DNA from: Fragilaria crotonensis
Lineage: Eukaryota; Bacillariophyta; Fragilariophyceae; Fragilariales; Fragilariaceae
NCBI GenBank assembly: GCA_022925895.1
Contig: JAKSYS010000127.1
Span: forward strand, 1 to 64,000
DNA length: 64,000 nucleotides
Direction: 5' to 3'
Shown here piece after piece: positions 46,907 to 57,499 of the stretch (position 1 is the stretch's first letter; every line of letters starts with the position of its first letter). The notes under the pieces were generated by a model. The model had not been told where the DNA came from and did no database searches. It saw only the letters and a list, made by a program, of their open reading frames with translations. The position numbers and the translations under genes are program-made.

Positions 46907-47551
46907 ATGACACGGACTGCACACGGCATGACCATGGTGTTGGGCAGAAATTTATATTCTTCAGAGTTCTGCATCATCCGACTTATGCCTGTCATGTTCT
47001 TGAATCGAACAATCCTCAGTATGGCCAGAATTTTCTGTGAAGATACCGTCATATTGACAAGAGCTCAGCAGGCTACGATTGAACAACAAACCTGCTCTCA
47101 TTTTGCCCGGAGACTGATCTGCACCATGCGTCGCATGTCCGATCCGATTTTTTCAATTGAAGAAGGGAATGTCATGCATTACATCACAATTCGACACTAC
47201 AATCATCACACAGAATCGCTCTTGTTCCTTATTGGAATGCAATCCGTGGTGGTGTTTGAAAGCCCTATAGCGTCAGTTTCTCGATATTTCCCACGCATCA
47301 ATCAACCTTTTACTTGTACTGACATTCCACATATCATCCGCAAGCAACAACCCCAGTTTGCTTTGGGTCAACGTCGTGGTATCGAATATGCCAGTTGTGG
47401 AAATCCAAGCCGATGCAAGGAGTATAACGGTGTCCGATTGCTACACTCGGGTAACAAATGGGTGTTGAGTGCCACGCACAATGAGCCACTCCCTCCAATA
47501 TTTCCGGTAGTAGACCAGATACTTCAGAAAGGAAACAACAAATATCCCTAG
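46907..47551 (+). CDS. Hypothetical protein of the 41-48 kb cassette
   Basis: About 210 residues, divergent from the minus-strand gene ending upstream at 46405. The region from about residue 45 (EDTVILTRAQQATIEQQTCSHFARRLICTMRR) onward looks like a real protein, with YITIRHYNHHTESLLFLIGMQSVVVFE and a Cys-containing end. The N-terminal 40 residues are doubtful, and an upstream exon may exist between 46.6 and 46.9 kb. No family is recognised. Confidence 0.35.
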   Translation: MTRTAHGMTMVLGRNLYSSEFCIIRLMPVMFLNRTILSMARIFCEDTVILTRAQQATIEQQTCSHFARRLICTMRRMSDPIFSIEEGNVMHYITIRHYNHHTESLLFLIGMQSVVVFESPIASVSRYFPRINQPFTCTDIPHIIRKQQPQFALGQRRGIEYASCGNPSRCKEYNGVRLLHSGNKWVLSATHNEPLPPIFPVVDQILQKGNNKYP

Positions 47552-47842
47552 TTTCGGTATGCATTGATTTGCTCCGCACATGTGACGGAACAGAGGTCAA
47601 AGACCACAAATCTGGATCGTCTTGGGAGGCATACAATGGAAGCTCCAGCAAACACGGAGGACACGACTTGCACTGCCATTGGCATATAGCTGAGTTGTCT
47701 TTGCTGTCTTGAACCCTCGAGACGGTGGCTAATCAGTTCGAGATAATTGCACTAACAGGTATACTTCCCTTTCCCTTCGATTCTTGAACAGGTGGCAATT
47801 TTCAAGAGGTTGACGCATTGATCGGCTTCAAAATTTCGTTCA

Positions 47843-48244
47843 TCAGTTCCTTCTAAACTCTGTATTTGACTGGGACTGGCAAAAGACCTTGCGCTTCGAT
47901 TCGACCGTCGTGTTGAGATGCATGTACCAGAGGACAAAGTTGGTGCAATCAAGGCGCCAGACACTAGAGATATCGGCAATAATGTTGAATAAGGTTCGAA
48001 GGACGGGCGCTGAATCGAACTTGATGTAGGGACGTGTATCATCTCTACGGATATCCGAAAGTTCTACCGCTCTACCGCTAGTTAGCAACACCTTCTGATC
48101 GAGGGGCATCCGCAAAATCTGCATTTTAGTTGTCCACATAACCACGCAGAAGTGCGTTTCCGGATTTTTCTTGGACTCTGGAGTATTATTTGAAGATTTG
48201 AAGTACTCCGAGTACCACAGTACTAGAGTATACTCGAGTACCAA
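47843..48244 (-). CDS. Possible small hypothetical protein
   Basis: 133 residues with a mixed, protein-like composition (TPESKKNPETHFCVVMWTTKMQILRMPLDQ...FNIIADISSVWRLDC). No family, signal peptide or membrane segment is seen. The 5' part overlaps GTAC-rich DNA, so the first 15 residues are doubtful. It may be chance. Confidence 0.2.
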   Translation of the reverse strand: MVLEYTLVLWYSEYFKSSNNTPESKKNPETHFCVVMWTTKMQILRMPLDQKVLLTSGRAVELSDIRRDDTRPYIKFDSAPVLRTLFNIIADISSVWRLDCTNFVLWYMHLNTTVESKRKVFCQSQSNTEFRRN

Positions 48245-48336
48245 CTGGCTCGGTCATTGCAGTTATTGGTTGCACATTGGCCGTTAATATTCGTGCTGTG
48301 ATTGTAGTAAAATTTGTGTGAATGGGGAAACAAGTC

Positions 48337-48629
48337 TGAAAATGACCCCAAGACATTGCTCCCCACAATTTCAAGTTTCAATCGCATAGAATCATGTTCG
48401 TCGCCTTCGGCAAGCTCAAAGATACACCACAACCGCATTGTAACGCACTATAGATACGTGGTATGCTGGGATTTGTGAAAAAACCGAGCTCTCGTAGTTT
48501 ACATACTTCTCACGCTGTAGAATTTTTACATTCGGACAAACAAAGCTAAAAATGACCCCAACCTCAATTTCAATCGCATGTAGTATCATCAATATTGCGT
48601 AGCATTTTCGTTGCCTTCCTAACGCACAA
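48337..48629. repeat. Degenerate direct repeat upstream of the 48.8-kb gene
   Basis: Two stretches (about 48337-48450 and 48547-48629) share AAAATGACCCCAA, CAATTTCAA, CAATCGCAT, TCGTTGCCTTC or TCGTCGCCTTC, and TAACGCAC in the same order. They may be a duplicated promoter segment of the following gene or an old repeat. Confidence 0.45.
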
Positions 48630-48827
48630 AGGAAGTGGCTGCCAAATGTGCATAAGTATCATTGCATTTGCACCAATCGGAATCCGTAGAGAGGTCATCA
48701 TTATGGCATTAGTTGTCAAAAACAGAAAATGATGACGTCAAAGCTGATTCGATCGGTGAAACTGCTTCATAGGCGCTTTTAATGCGAAGTACATGAGCCA
48801 TTTTCTGCAAAGAAAATTACGGCCGCA

Positions 48828-50291
48828 ATGAAGCTTTTCAACATTCTGGTCGTTGCACTTACCTGCGCTGCTTTTTCCAGCGCTGTCGACATGTTCGATT
48901 GGTATTTGAAGCGCGTTGGAACTATCGATGCGAAATTCGGAAGCATGGGTGGGATGCCAAACATCAAATTGACCTACGAGATTCCGCAACGAAGATCGTC
49001 GGTCCAGGTCTTTGAGATCGACTGTCTCACCCCTGTACAAGTGGGGGTCAATACAAGTGAAACCGCTGCTAATTCAGGACACTACTATCTCCATGTAGGC
49101 CTTTTCATCGACCAAGCGTCCGTCACTAGCACCCCTATATGGAGGGATGTCGACAACACTACAGGCATGATCGAGTTGTGTGTTCGTGTCGATTTGTTTC
49201 TCATGAACGACTACCAACAGAGTATGTCTTACAACTTTGACGAGCAAAAGATGTATTTGACAATTGATCTTACTCAGGGCTTCAGTGCCTCCCAGATCGA
49301 CGTCGTTCATGTCGCTGCCTCAGAGGGTAACACGAACGCTCAGACTAATTATGGGCTCTCCGTCTGTCAGTGTAACCAAAATTCTGAGTGCACTGGAGCG
49401 AAGCTTATCCAAGGAGACGCGGCGCTCATTTGCATCAACTCAACAGACGGCAGCGGCGTTGAGATCTCCGCCATCCAGCAACTGCAGTATACTCAAACAG
49501 ATACCTCCACTACTGCGGTTTCGAATGTTGAAGCTTCTGGATTGGATGTTGCTCAAGGTACTAACGGTAATCAAGGTACTAATGGCAATCAAGGTACAAA
49601 CACTACTGATGGTACTAATGGAAATCAAGGTAATAATGGCAACAATGGGAATAATGGGAACAATGATAATGGCAACAATGGCAATAATGGGAACAATGGT
49701 ACTCAAGATAATAATGGCAACAACGGCAATAATGGGAACAATGGTAACAATGGCAAGGGCCCAAAGGTGACCATTCCTGCGATTGCTAACGGGAAAGCTG
49801 GTGGATTGACCAAGGTGAAAAACAACGGGAAAAAAGCAGTCATTGAATCCGTGCTTCCGAGTAATGTGTTTGACCCTGAAAACATCAATCTTCCTCTTGT
49901 CGGAAGTGGAACAGTATTGATCCGCTTTGGCAGTGGCAACGCCCGCTATCTCCGCTTTACCGTCGGCGATTCTGCGGGCCAGATTGGCGACAGTGTTTCT
50001 CGCAGGATGCAAAACGAGTTGACTGAAGCTGAGACTGGATTTTTAGTCAGCATGACTTTAGCTGCCAGCCGCGACGAATCGGAAGAACCTCCAACGTCTG
50101 ACACCAACACTGGTGCCATCATCGGTGGAATTTGCGCAGGTATTGTTGGTGTCGTCATCATCGGTGTGTTGGTGCTCGTAGCACGCCGAAAGAAGGACGA
50201 TGACAAGAAAGAAGAAGCCAAGAAAGGAGAAGCCATGAAAGAACAAGCCCAGAAGTTAGAGTCCCGGCGTAGTTCGAGCTTTTTTGCTTGA
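48828..50291 (+). CDS. Secreted type I membrane protein with Asn/Gly-rich repeat
   Basis: 487 residues. A clear signal peptide (MKLFNILVVALTCAAFSSA, residues 1-19) is followed by an extracellular domain of about 220 residues. It contains the CLTPVQVGV segment, a RVDLFL...MYLTIDLTQGF segment, a CQCNQNSEC cluster and several N-glycosylation sequons. Residues about 243-310 are an Asn/Gly/Gln/Thr repeat (NGNQGTNGNQ, NNGNNGNNG). A second folded stretch follows, then one membrane helix (about 430-452, IIGGICAGIVGVVIIGVLVLV), a stop-transfer RRKK and a lysine/glutamate-rich cytoplasmic tail of about 30 residues. I recall related secreted proteins as a diatom family without assigned function. A cell-surface or wall role is inference. 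The frame is intact and the start is fixed by the signal peptide. Confidence 0.8.
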   Translation: MKLFNILVVALTCAAFSSAVDMFDWYLKRVGTIDAKFGSMGGMPNIKLTYEIPQRRSSVQVFEIDCLTPVQVGVNTSETAANSGHYYLHVGLFIDQASVTSTPIWRDVDNTTGMIELCVRVDLFLMNDYQQSMSYNFDEQKMYLTIDLTQGFSASQIDVVHVAASEGNTNAQTNYGLSVCQCNQNSECTGAKLIQGDAALICINSTDGSGVEISAIQQLQYTQTDTSTTAVSNVEASGLDVAQGTNGNQGTNGNQGTNTTDGTNGNQGNNGNNGNNGNNDNGNNGNNGNNGTQDNNGNNGNNGNNGNNGKGPKVTIPAIANGKAGGLTKVKNNGKKAVIESVLPSNVFDPENINLPLVGSGTVLIRFGSGNARYLRFTVGDSAGQIGDSVSRRMQNELTEAETGFLVSMTLAASRDESEEPPTSDTNTGAIIGGICAGIVGVVIIGVLVLVARRKKDDDKKEEAKKGEAMKEQAQKLESRRSSSFFA

Positions 50292-51012
50292 GCTCGTTTC
50301 ACTGATGCTAAGGTTGCCACCGTTTGACATGGGAGTGAGTGCGTGGTAATCCTTTCGGCGGGGTAGCTAAATCATAACAATAGACAATACATGATCCTTC
50401 TTCAGTATATGTGTAGCGTTTCGTGGCATCTGGGTTGGCATCGCACGATGTATACTGTACATCCACGATCGCGACCGGGAAGGGTTCATTTGATGAAATG
50501 AATTTCCTCCAAGCTTTTTCTGAGCTCCTCAAACTGGCACTTTACATCAAGAGAGTGATCACGACATCTCGTCCCTCCACTGTTTCAGGCCTCGATTCCA
50601 CCCTTTCTTCATTCCATCTATGCCGACACACGACTGATGCTACTGGAATATATGCTGTTTGTTTTGGAGAGCGGCGACCCTACCAAGACAAGTAAATATA
50701 CGTAGAGCAGATCGAGAGCATCCGGCCACGACGCGCGATACGTCAGCCGTACAAGTACCGGTACAATGTACGGCTACATGTACTTCTACTCTAGCTAGAG
50801 GCACTTAATTCTACAGTACTCGTTACGCGTCACCAGTCTCATATCCTGATGTCAAGAAAGCGTATCAATGTCACCAGTCACCAGGCACGATCAGTGATGA
50901 GCTGATGACTGATGACTGATGACCATAGATATGAGTTTTTTTTAGAAACAAAAACATCGCGTTCGCCGCAACAAAAATTTCGTTCGACAGTATTTGACTG
51001 CACCAGTAGACA
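50292..51012. other. Intergenic, no gene seen
   Basis: Contains GTAC-rich DNA (50,700-50,830) and short GATGACT repeats near 50,900. A 90-residue open frame at 50423-50695 has no supporting feature. Confidence 0.4.
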
Positions 51013-51060
51013 GTGACGCCCCGAAACTGTCGCGGATTGTTGCTGCTCGGGTGGATTCGG

Positions 51061-52020
51061 ATGATTCCATGTGCAAACAAAGGGAAGCCCGCGTGCATTG
51101 AATGTCTATTCACTACAAGGAAGAAACAAATCACAGGCACCAAGAAACCTACGGCTCCCAAAACCAAGAAACCAACGTCTTCCCCCACCAAGAAACCTAC
51201 TTCTTCCCCCACCAAGAACCCTACTTCTTCCCCCACCAAGAAACCTACTTCTTCCCCCACAAAGACACCGAACGTGATGAAGAAAGGTAAGACTAAGAAA
51301 CCTACGACTTCGCCCACCAAGAAACCCACTTTAGCTCCAAGTTCAGCGCCGAGCCGCAGCCCCTCAAGAGCACCGAGCCGCAGCCCCTCGAGAGCACCGA
51401 GCCGCAGCCCCTCGAGAGCACCGAGCCGAGCTCCTAGTGCGAGTTCAGGACCGAGCAGTCCCTCGAGAGCGCCGAGCCGCAGTCCATCGCGAGCACCGAG
51501 CCTAGCTCCAAGTTTAGCACCGAGCCGCAGTCCCTCGAGAGCACCGAGCCGCAGTCCATCGCGAACACCGAGCCTTGCTCCAAGTTCAGCACCGAGCCGC
51601 AGTCCGTCGAGAGCACCGAGCCGAAGTCCATCGCGAACACCGAGCCTTGCTCCAAGTTCAGCACCGAGCCGCAGTCCGTCGAGAGCACCGAGCCGAGCTC
51701 CAAGTTCAGCACCTAGCCGCAGTCCATCGCGAACACCGAGCATAGCGCCAAGTTCAGCACTGAGCCGCAGTCCGTCGAGAGCACCGAGCCGAGCTCCAAG
51801 TTCAGCTCCGAGCCGCAGTCCATCGCGAACACCGAGCCTAGCTCCAAGTTCAGCACCGAGCCGCAGTCCGTCGAGAGCACCGAGCCGAAGTCCATCGCGA
51901 ACACCGAGCCTAGCGCCAAGTTCAGCTCCGAGCCGAGCTCCAAGTTCAGCTCCGAGCCGCAGCCCGTCGCGAGCACCGAGCGGAGCTCCAAGCTTGGCTC
52001 CGAGCAGCACTCCGACCTGA
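51061..52020 (+). CDS. KKPTSSPT / PSRSPSRAPS repeat protein, 5' end uncertain
   Basis: From the first ATG (51061) the frame gives 319 residues: a short cysteine-containing lead (MIPCANKGKPACIECL), a KKPTSSPT block repeated about five times, a second KKPTTSPTKKP stretch, then about 200 residues of PSRSPSRAPS/LAPSSAPS repeats ending SSTPT. Lysine-rich PT repeats and serine/arginine PS repeats are frequent in diatom wall-associated proteins, where serine modification and polycation binding to silica have been described for other families. That role here is inference. There is no signal peptide at this start and a stop lies just upstream, so an upstream exon encoding one is possible. The opposite strand is also open (LGAELGARLG pattern), a by-product of the repeat. 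Confidence 0.55.
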   Translation: MIPCANKGKPACIECLFTTRKKQITGTKKPTAPKTKKPTSSPTKKPTSSPTKNPTSSPTKKPTSSPTKTPNVMKKGKTKKPTTSPTKKPTLAPSSAPSRSPSRAPSRSPSRAPSRSPSRAPSRAPSASSGPSSPSRAPSRSPSRAPSLAPSLAPSRSPSRAPSRSPSRTPSLAPSSAPSRSPSRAPSRSPSRTPSLAPSSAPSRSPSRAPSRAPSSAPSRSPSRTPSIAPSSALSRSPSRAPSRAPSSAPSRSPSRTPSLAPSSAPSRSPSRAPSRSPSRTPSLAPSSAPSRAPSSAPSRSPSRAPSGAPSLAPSSTPT

Positions 52021-52532
52021 GCACTGTCGCAAATTCACCAGATGTTTTCACTAAAATTGTTGCTCGTCCCTCAAAAGACAGTTTGAACTTTGAACCTCCC
52101 GGTGACTCCAGTGGCACCACCTTGCAAATCTTGTCCTACCTCATGATTCGCTTTATCTGGTTCCTCTCTTTGCCTCCTATACGTACCTTGTGTGATGGTT
52201 TCGGTTTCTCACTAATAGTAGTTCCTGTGGTTTTAGTGGGTGTGAAACGACGAAAGCTGTCGTGAAGCCGACGAAGTGAACATCAACATGTCACATGGCA
52301 TATACATATCATCAAATCTTAGATATCCATATTTGCAGATTGTATAGGATACAAATGAATTCTTATTCCATCCGAAAATGGAATGGAGGCAAACCGAGAA
52401 ACTATTTGTATACCGCTTTGATACCATCGACGAGCACATGGTACCAACACATTCAGCGTTTCAGGTTTCAGGTCATCTGACATGTTCTCATCGAATCACT
52501 CATCACTTTTCAAGTCTTGAACAGTACTAATA
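52021..52532. other. Intergenic, no gene seen
   Basis: Lies between the PS-repeat gene and the fold-back element. No coding or RNA feature is supported. Confidence 0.4.
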
Positions 52533-53432
52533 CCATGAGGTTCCGGAATTTCGGCTCTTTTATGTGTCTCGTACCTTTTACGCAGATTATCTACCAGAAA
52601 TTTGTTCGACAAACATCTAAATAATTCCACGTTTCCAAAATGATAGAATATCTTCTGTTGATACACTATAACTAAAACCGTGCTTTATTTTGGAACTGTT
52701 GTTAACATCGTTTGTTATGACAAGTACGACATCGATTCAATGTCTTGGATGAACTAGTACTATGTAGGGATATTCAAAAAAGACGTTGGCTCTTGAGCCA
52801 TCGGCTCTTGAGCCACTGGCTCTTGAGGCATTGGCTCTTAAGCCAGTGGCTCAAGAGCCACTGGCTCAAGAGCCAATTTACCTCGTCCAACTAGTCGAGG
52901 AACGTGTTTTCTTTAAATGAGAACTCGCCACACGGGGAACGGAAAAAAAATGACAGGTCATCTAAGGTCGATGGTATGCGTATGCGTTACGTCTCCTAGT
53001 GGTATGACATAAAGTGCGAGCACGTTTGAGGACGAGCTCTATGACACACACAAAACGTGTGTTCTTGAGTTTGACTTCGCCGGGGGGCTGTTGTTCAGCC
53101 GTTGGCTCTTGAGACAACGGCTCTTGAGCCAATGGCTCTTGAGCCGTTGGCTCTTGAGACAACGGCTGCCGACACTTCAAATGTCGAATATCCTTAAGTA
53201 GGATTTTCATAAAACGTCGATTCCGTTGTCGCATAGTCTAATCTCAAGTTCTTTAGTTGAAGCTCAAAATTTGTCACGTCATGAGATTGATGTACCTAAT
53301 GATCCGGACATTTGAAGTGATGGAACGTGGAATATTTGTCCGGCGTGACGAACGAAGTTGTAGAATTAGTATCCGTAGCCAGTAGTAGACACTTATAGGT
53401 AAAAGAGCCGAAATTCCGGAACCTCCATGTTC
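52533..53432. mobile_element. Fold-back-like element with degenerate inverted arms
   Basis: GAGGTTCCGGAATTTCGGCT at about 52537-52556 is repeated inverted near 53406-53425. Weaker inverted similarity extends inward for roughly 100 bp (shared AAATATTCCACGT or AAATAATTCCACGT near 52620 and 53330). The interior has no gene and contains two blocks of a 15-bp minisatellite. No target duplication was recognised. The class is uncertain. Confidence 0.5.
52788..53168. repeat. 15-bp minisatellite GGCTCTTGAGCC + 3, in two blocks with an inverted part
   Basis: Block one (52788-52878) has about four GGCTCTTGAGCC-type units, then two GGCTCAAGAGCC units in the opposite sense. Block two (about 53101-53168) has four to five units alternating with GGCTCTTGAGACAAC. 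The core is nearly palindromic. On the minus strand, block two lies in an open frame (52962-53234) that reads SQEPTAQEPLAQEPL, but there is no other sign of a gene. Confidence 0.75.
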
Positions 53433-53668
53433 TCGCACCTGACGGAAGCGATACGGACCAATCATGGAATGAAAGACGTGAAAATACCATCATCTGACCT
53501 ACGGACGCCATTATGTGTGTGTGTGGTGTGTGAGTCCCCCACGTCATGCGAGTTGCTATAGAGCTTGATAAGGTTCTGTTCATTTAGCAGCTGCAATGTT
53601 TACCATTCCGTAACTACTGTACAACATCAAACATTCATGAAAACGCGAACTCAATGTGGTCGACGTGT

Positions 53669-54171
53669 GTTGAGAATCCCAGATATCGTGAGCGCGGTAC
53701 CACAGTACTTGCTCTGGTTATGGGGTGATAACTGCGGTTGTCAGGCCTTGACAAAATCAGCAAAGTAAAAGTTATGAGTTTAGGTTCTAACTAAACTCCT
53801 CTTCCAGGTTCCCTTCTCTGTCTCTCCAGAACCTTCCTCTGTCTTCTTCCTTCCTTGTGTCTCCTTCTTGTTCTTCCCAGTTCTTTTATAGTGGACTTCT
53901 GTCCAATCTCCTACATGTTTAATGTTTTCCTCCAACTTTCCATAGTTTTCGTCCTCCGATGGAATCTTGGTTTGTTGGACTCTTTGGAAATCCGTATCGC
54001 GATTAATTTCGAATTCTTTATCCCAGTTCAGTCGTGTGTTCAATTCCGAGTTCACGTCTGACTCGAATCTGACATTCCGTCCAAACGTCGAATCTCTCTC
54101 AGCTTCGCCAACGACAGTATTCACTGTCTCACCGGTACTGGACTTATCCAGTAGCCTACTATCCTCGACAT
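53669..54171 (-). repeat. Copia LTR (3' with respect to the element)
   Basis: 503 bp, matching 59209-59711 except at about three positions. The pol reading frame runs into this LTR. Confidence 0.93.
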
Positions 54172-57100
54172 CCTCCCTCCAACAATCCAGGGTTCCATCT
54201 CGTATGTTCTTCGCGTGTTTCGTATGTAATTTCTCAGGACAGTTCTTGTTCAATATGTCCGCTGCATTCTCTTCCGATCGAATAAACTGCACGTTCAAAT
54301 AACCGTTATCTTCCAGTTCACGGATAAAATGAGCACGTACATCGATATGCTTCGTTCTGGCTCCGACATGTTGATTCTTGACCAAATAAATAGCTCCAAG
54401 ATTGTCCTCGTACACTTTTCCCATATGACGTTTCTCATCCGGTCTTCGTATGCCTTCGTCGAGTAACATCATGATGAACTTGTTCTCGCATGCACCTCTC
54501 GCCAAACTGATATACTCCGCTTCGGTACTCGATAGTGTAACGACGTGTTGGGTCTTTGATTCCCAATGTACCAACGTTCCACCTAACGTATGCAGTCCCG
54601 AAGATATACTCTTGCGATTGTCCGTATTCTTGGCATAGTCGGAATCCACCATAGAAATAGGTCGTAGTTCCTTGGGTCTTCTGTACGTGAGTCCCTCGTA
54701 CGGTCGTAGCTTGATATGACCGACCATTCTGTCCAATGCCTTCCAGTGATCCTCACCTGGGTTCGATAGGTGCTGTGCCAGTTCTCGAGCTGCGTTGGCC
54801 AAATCCGGTGCCAGTTTCGTCGTTAAATACATGATCTTTCCAACCATTGACCTGTAATCCGTCATATTAACCGTAGGTCCTTCGTTTTTACTTAGGTACT
54901 TGTTCGGGTATCCGGGCGTGTCGTATGTCTTGACTTCCTTGCCAGTAATCTTCTCGTAGGTTTCCACGATTTCATCTTCAAGTTTGTTCATCTTCGCAAT
55001 GATAATGACATTTCCGTTTTCGTCCACGCTCCAATCGTACCATACTCCCAAGTGCTTCTTCAACTTTCCGAGATCAGATATATTGAATCGTTCCTTAAGC
55101 TTCGTCTTGAATTCCTCAATCGCCTTCTTCGATCCAACCAAAATTACGTCATCCACGTGCACAACTGCCATCAGGGTCATACGCCCTTTCGTGTCTTTCC
55201 AGTAGTACATGCACGGATCAACCAGACTTTGAATCATTTTCATGTGCTTCGTCAGGTACTTACGTAGTGTCTTCATAAAAAGTCTTGGGACATCCACTCC
55301 TCCATACATAGGACGTGTCAGCATAATACAATAACGTCTCAATTCGTCTTCCGTTATATATCCCAATTCAACAATACCTTCCGGCCACTCAGCAAATACT
55401 GGCTTGTCATCTTCAAGTTCCGCATTTAAGAACGCTGCTTCAATATCGATCATCTCAATCGTCCAACCTTCGTCTTGCCTGTACAGCGCGATAGTAATCG
55501 CGAGTCTGACCGTTGTATCCGTTGCCACAGGTGAAAATGACTCTGTGTAGTCAACACCAGGTACCATCACGTAGCCCTTCAGTACGATTCTGCTCTTGTA
55601 CCGTAGTGTGCCGTCTTGTTCCTCCTTGATCTTGAAAATCCACTTAACAGGTATCGGTTTTCGTCCGTTTAACTTGTCCCTGGGAATTTCTTCCATGCGT
55701 CGCGTGATATGAAATTATTAATTTCGGACTTAGCAGACGGTATCCACTCTTGCTTCTTCGGTCCGGTCACAGCTGCACGAAATGTCTTAGGTTCGCCTGG
55801 GTCCGACGTAAGCATGGTATTAAATACCAGATGCGCAATTCGAGTTCTGCTTCTTGTACGCGTCCCGGGCTCGTCGTTTTCGATCACAACTGGACTCTCA
55901 ATTCCAAGTTTTTTCAATTCTCTTTCCAATGGTGTTGTCCTCTGTTTTTGCTCTCTCTCAACCATTTCTTCGGCATTTTCGATGATTGTTTGTTCTGTAG
56001 GCAACTCCACGATTCGCTCTTCAACGCTGTCGCCTTCCTTTCGCAATATGATGACGTCTTCGTCGTCATCGGAGTCGGAATCGAAAAGAATTGATGTTGG
56101 GGGCACGTCCATTTTCGTTTCGTTCTCGTCGTGTACCTCGTCTTCTTTCGTTCTCTCTCGCTCAATCATCGACTCTATCCTCCCTGCTGAAGACATGGGA
56201 GTTTCAGCCGGTTGCAATGCAGTCATGGTCGCGATTTCCTCATCATACTCTGGAATGAGATGAATTTGGGGAGTCAATTCCTCTTCATCTGCCGCCAATT
56301 CAGCTTCCACCTCTTCCAGATCTTCGCCTAGGACCATCTGACGGTCAAAGGCCTCGGCCATTGTCAATCTGATGTCATTTTCAGCCTTTGTCAAGTCAGC
56401 CCATGCATGAATATCTCTTGTTTCAACAATTTTTCCACTGTAGGGATTGTACATCCTGTACACATCTCTTGCATGGTTCTCAGCATAGCCAACCATGATC
56501 ATCTTGGTGGCTTTCTCCTTGAACTTCCCCCTCATTGTCCCTCTGTTTGTAACATAGCCAATTCGGCCATATTCCACTGTGCTACCGTATATGGTGCACG
56601 GGGTACCGTAGAACAGTTCGTCTGGGGGTACTGTACTGCGGGTATTGGGTAGTGTATTCCCGAGTACCGCCGCAGTCTTCGTCGCTTCCGCCCATAGTTT
56701 TCCTTGTAGAAATTTGGTCCATCCTGCAGACAGCATCATAGCCAGTGCTCTGTTGGCGTCTCGTGCAAACATGCGTTCAACAACTCCGTTATGCTGTGGT
56801 GTGTGCGGTGCCGTATACTCCATCTTGATATTGTACTGTCCTTCGCACATCTTCTTTAAATCCGAAATGTGTTCTCCGGCATTGTCGCATCGGACGTACT
56901 TCACTTCAATACCAGCCGCCTTCAATTTGTCCAGAAGTTCTTGAAGGTGCGTCTTTATCCCACTCTTCTTAGCGCCATAAAAGTCCCATGACTTCCTCGT
57001 TTTGTCGTCGACAATCTTGAACCAGTATCGTGATCCCGCAACCGTCTCGTTGTATGGACCACTCGTATCCATATATAGGCGTTCGCCACGTTCTTCAGCC

Positions 57101-57320
57101 TCGTTTCTGCGTAGCTTTCGCACGTGCACAACCATCGCACACAGCCCACTCTCCCGTAGGTTTGATACCAAGCGTTTTAAGCAAGCTCCGAACCACTTTT
57201 TCCGTCGCATGTCCAAATTTTCGATGCGCCTCATTGATGTCCATGGCTTCATTCTTCTTGTTCTCGATGGTTTCGTCGCCTCGTTTCGCAATTCCTTCGG
57301 CATTAAAAGCCTCTCTTTCA
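53780..57320 (-). mobile_element. Copia element: integrase, reverse transcriptase and RNase H part
   Basis: A GAG-pre-integrase HxxxGH-type segment and the integrase core (MDTSGP, RCDNAGEH, PQHNGVVER) lie at about 56.7-57.2 kb. The reverse transcriptase core lies at about 54.9-55.7 kb (KARLVLKG-like start, IDIEAAFLNA, VHVDDVILVG). RNase H lies at about 54.3-54.6 kb (STEAEYISLA, YEDNLGAIYL, KHIDVRAHFIRE). Order and motifs are those of Ty1/copia. Confidence 0.9.
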
Positions 57321-57499
57321 AACGAAACTCGTCGCGCTTTCAGATAAGTCATCCCGTCTGTTTCCTTTTCAAATTTCATCGTGTCACCAGATGGGTTCTT
57401 GAGCTCAGATTCGTCTTTCCTGCTCACAAACTCGTTCCCATTCTCATTCAAACGTCCCACACTGATCAGGTTTCGAGCGAAGTCGGGGATAACCATCAC

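Noticed and set aside
50871-52010. Minus-strand 379-codon frame reading LGAELGARLG repeats
   Set aside because: Antisense image of the PSxxPS repeat. The same pattern appears opposite every PS/PT array in the window.
52962-53234. Minus-strand 90-codon frame with SQEPTAQEPL repeats
   Set aside because: It is explained by the 15-bp minisatellite. The flanking residues have no protein-like conservation and the opposite block is out of frame.
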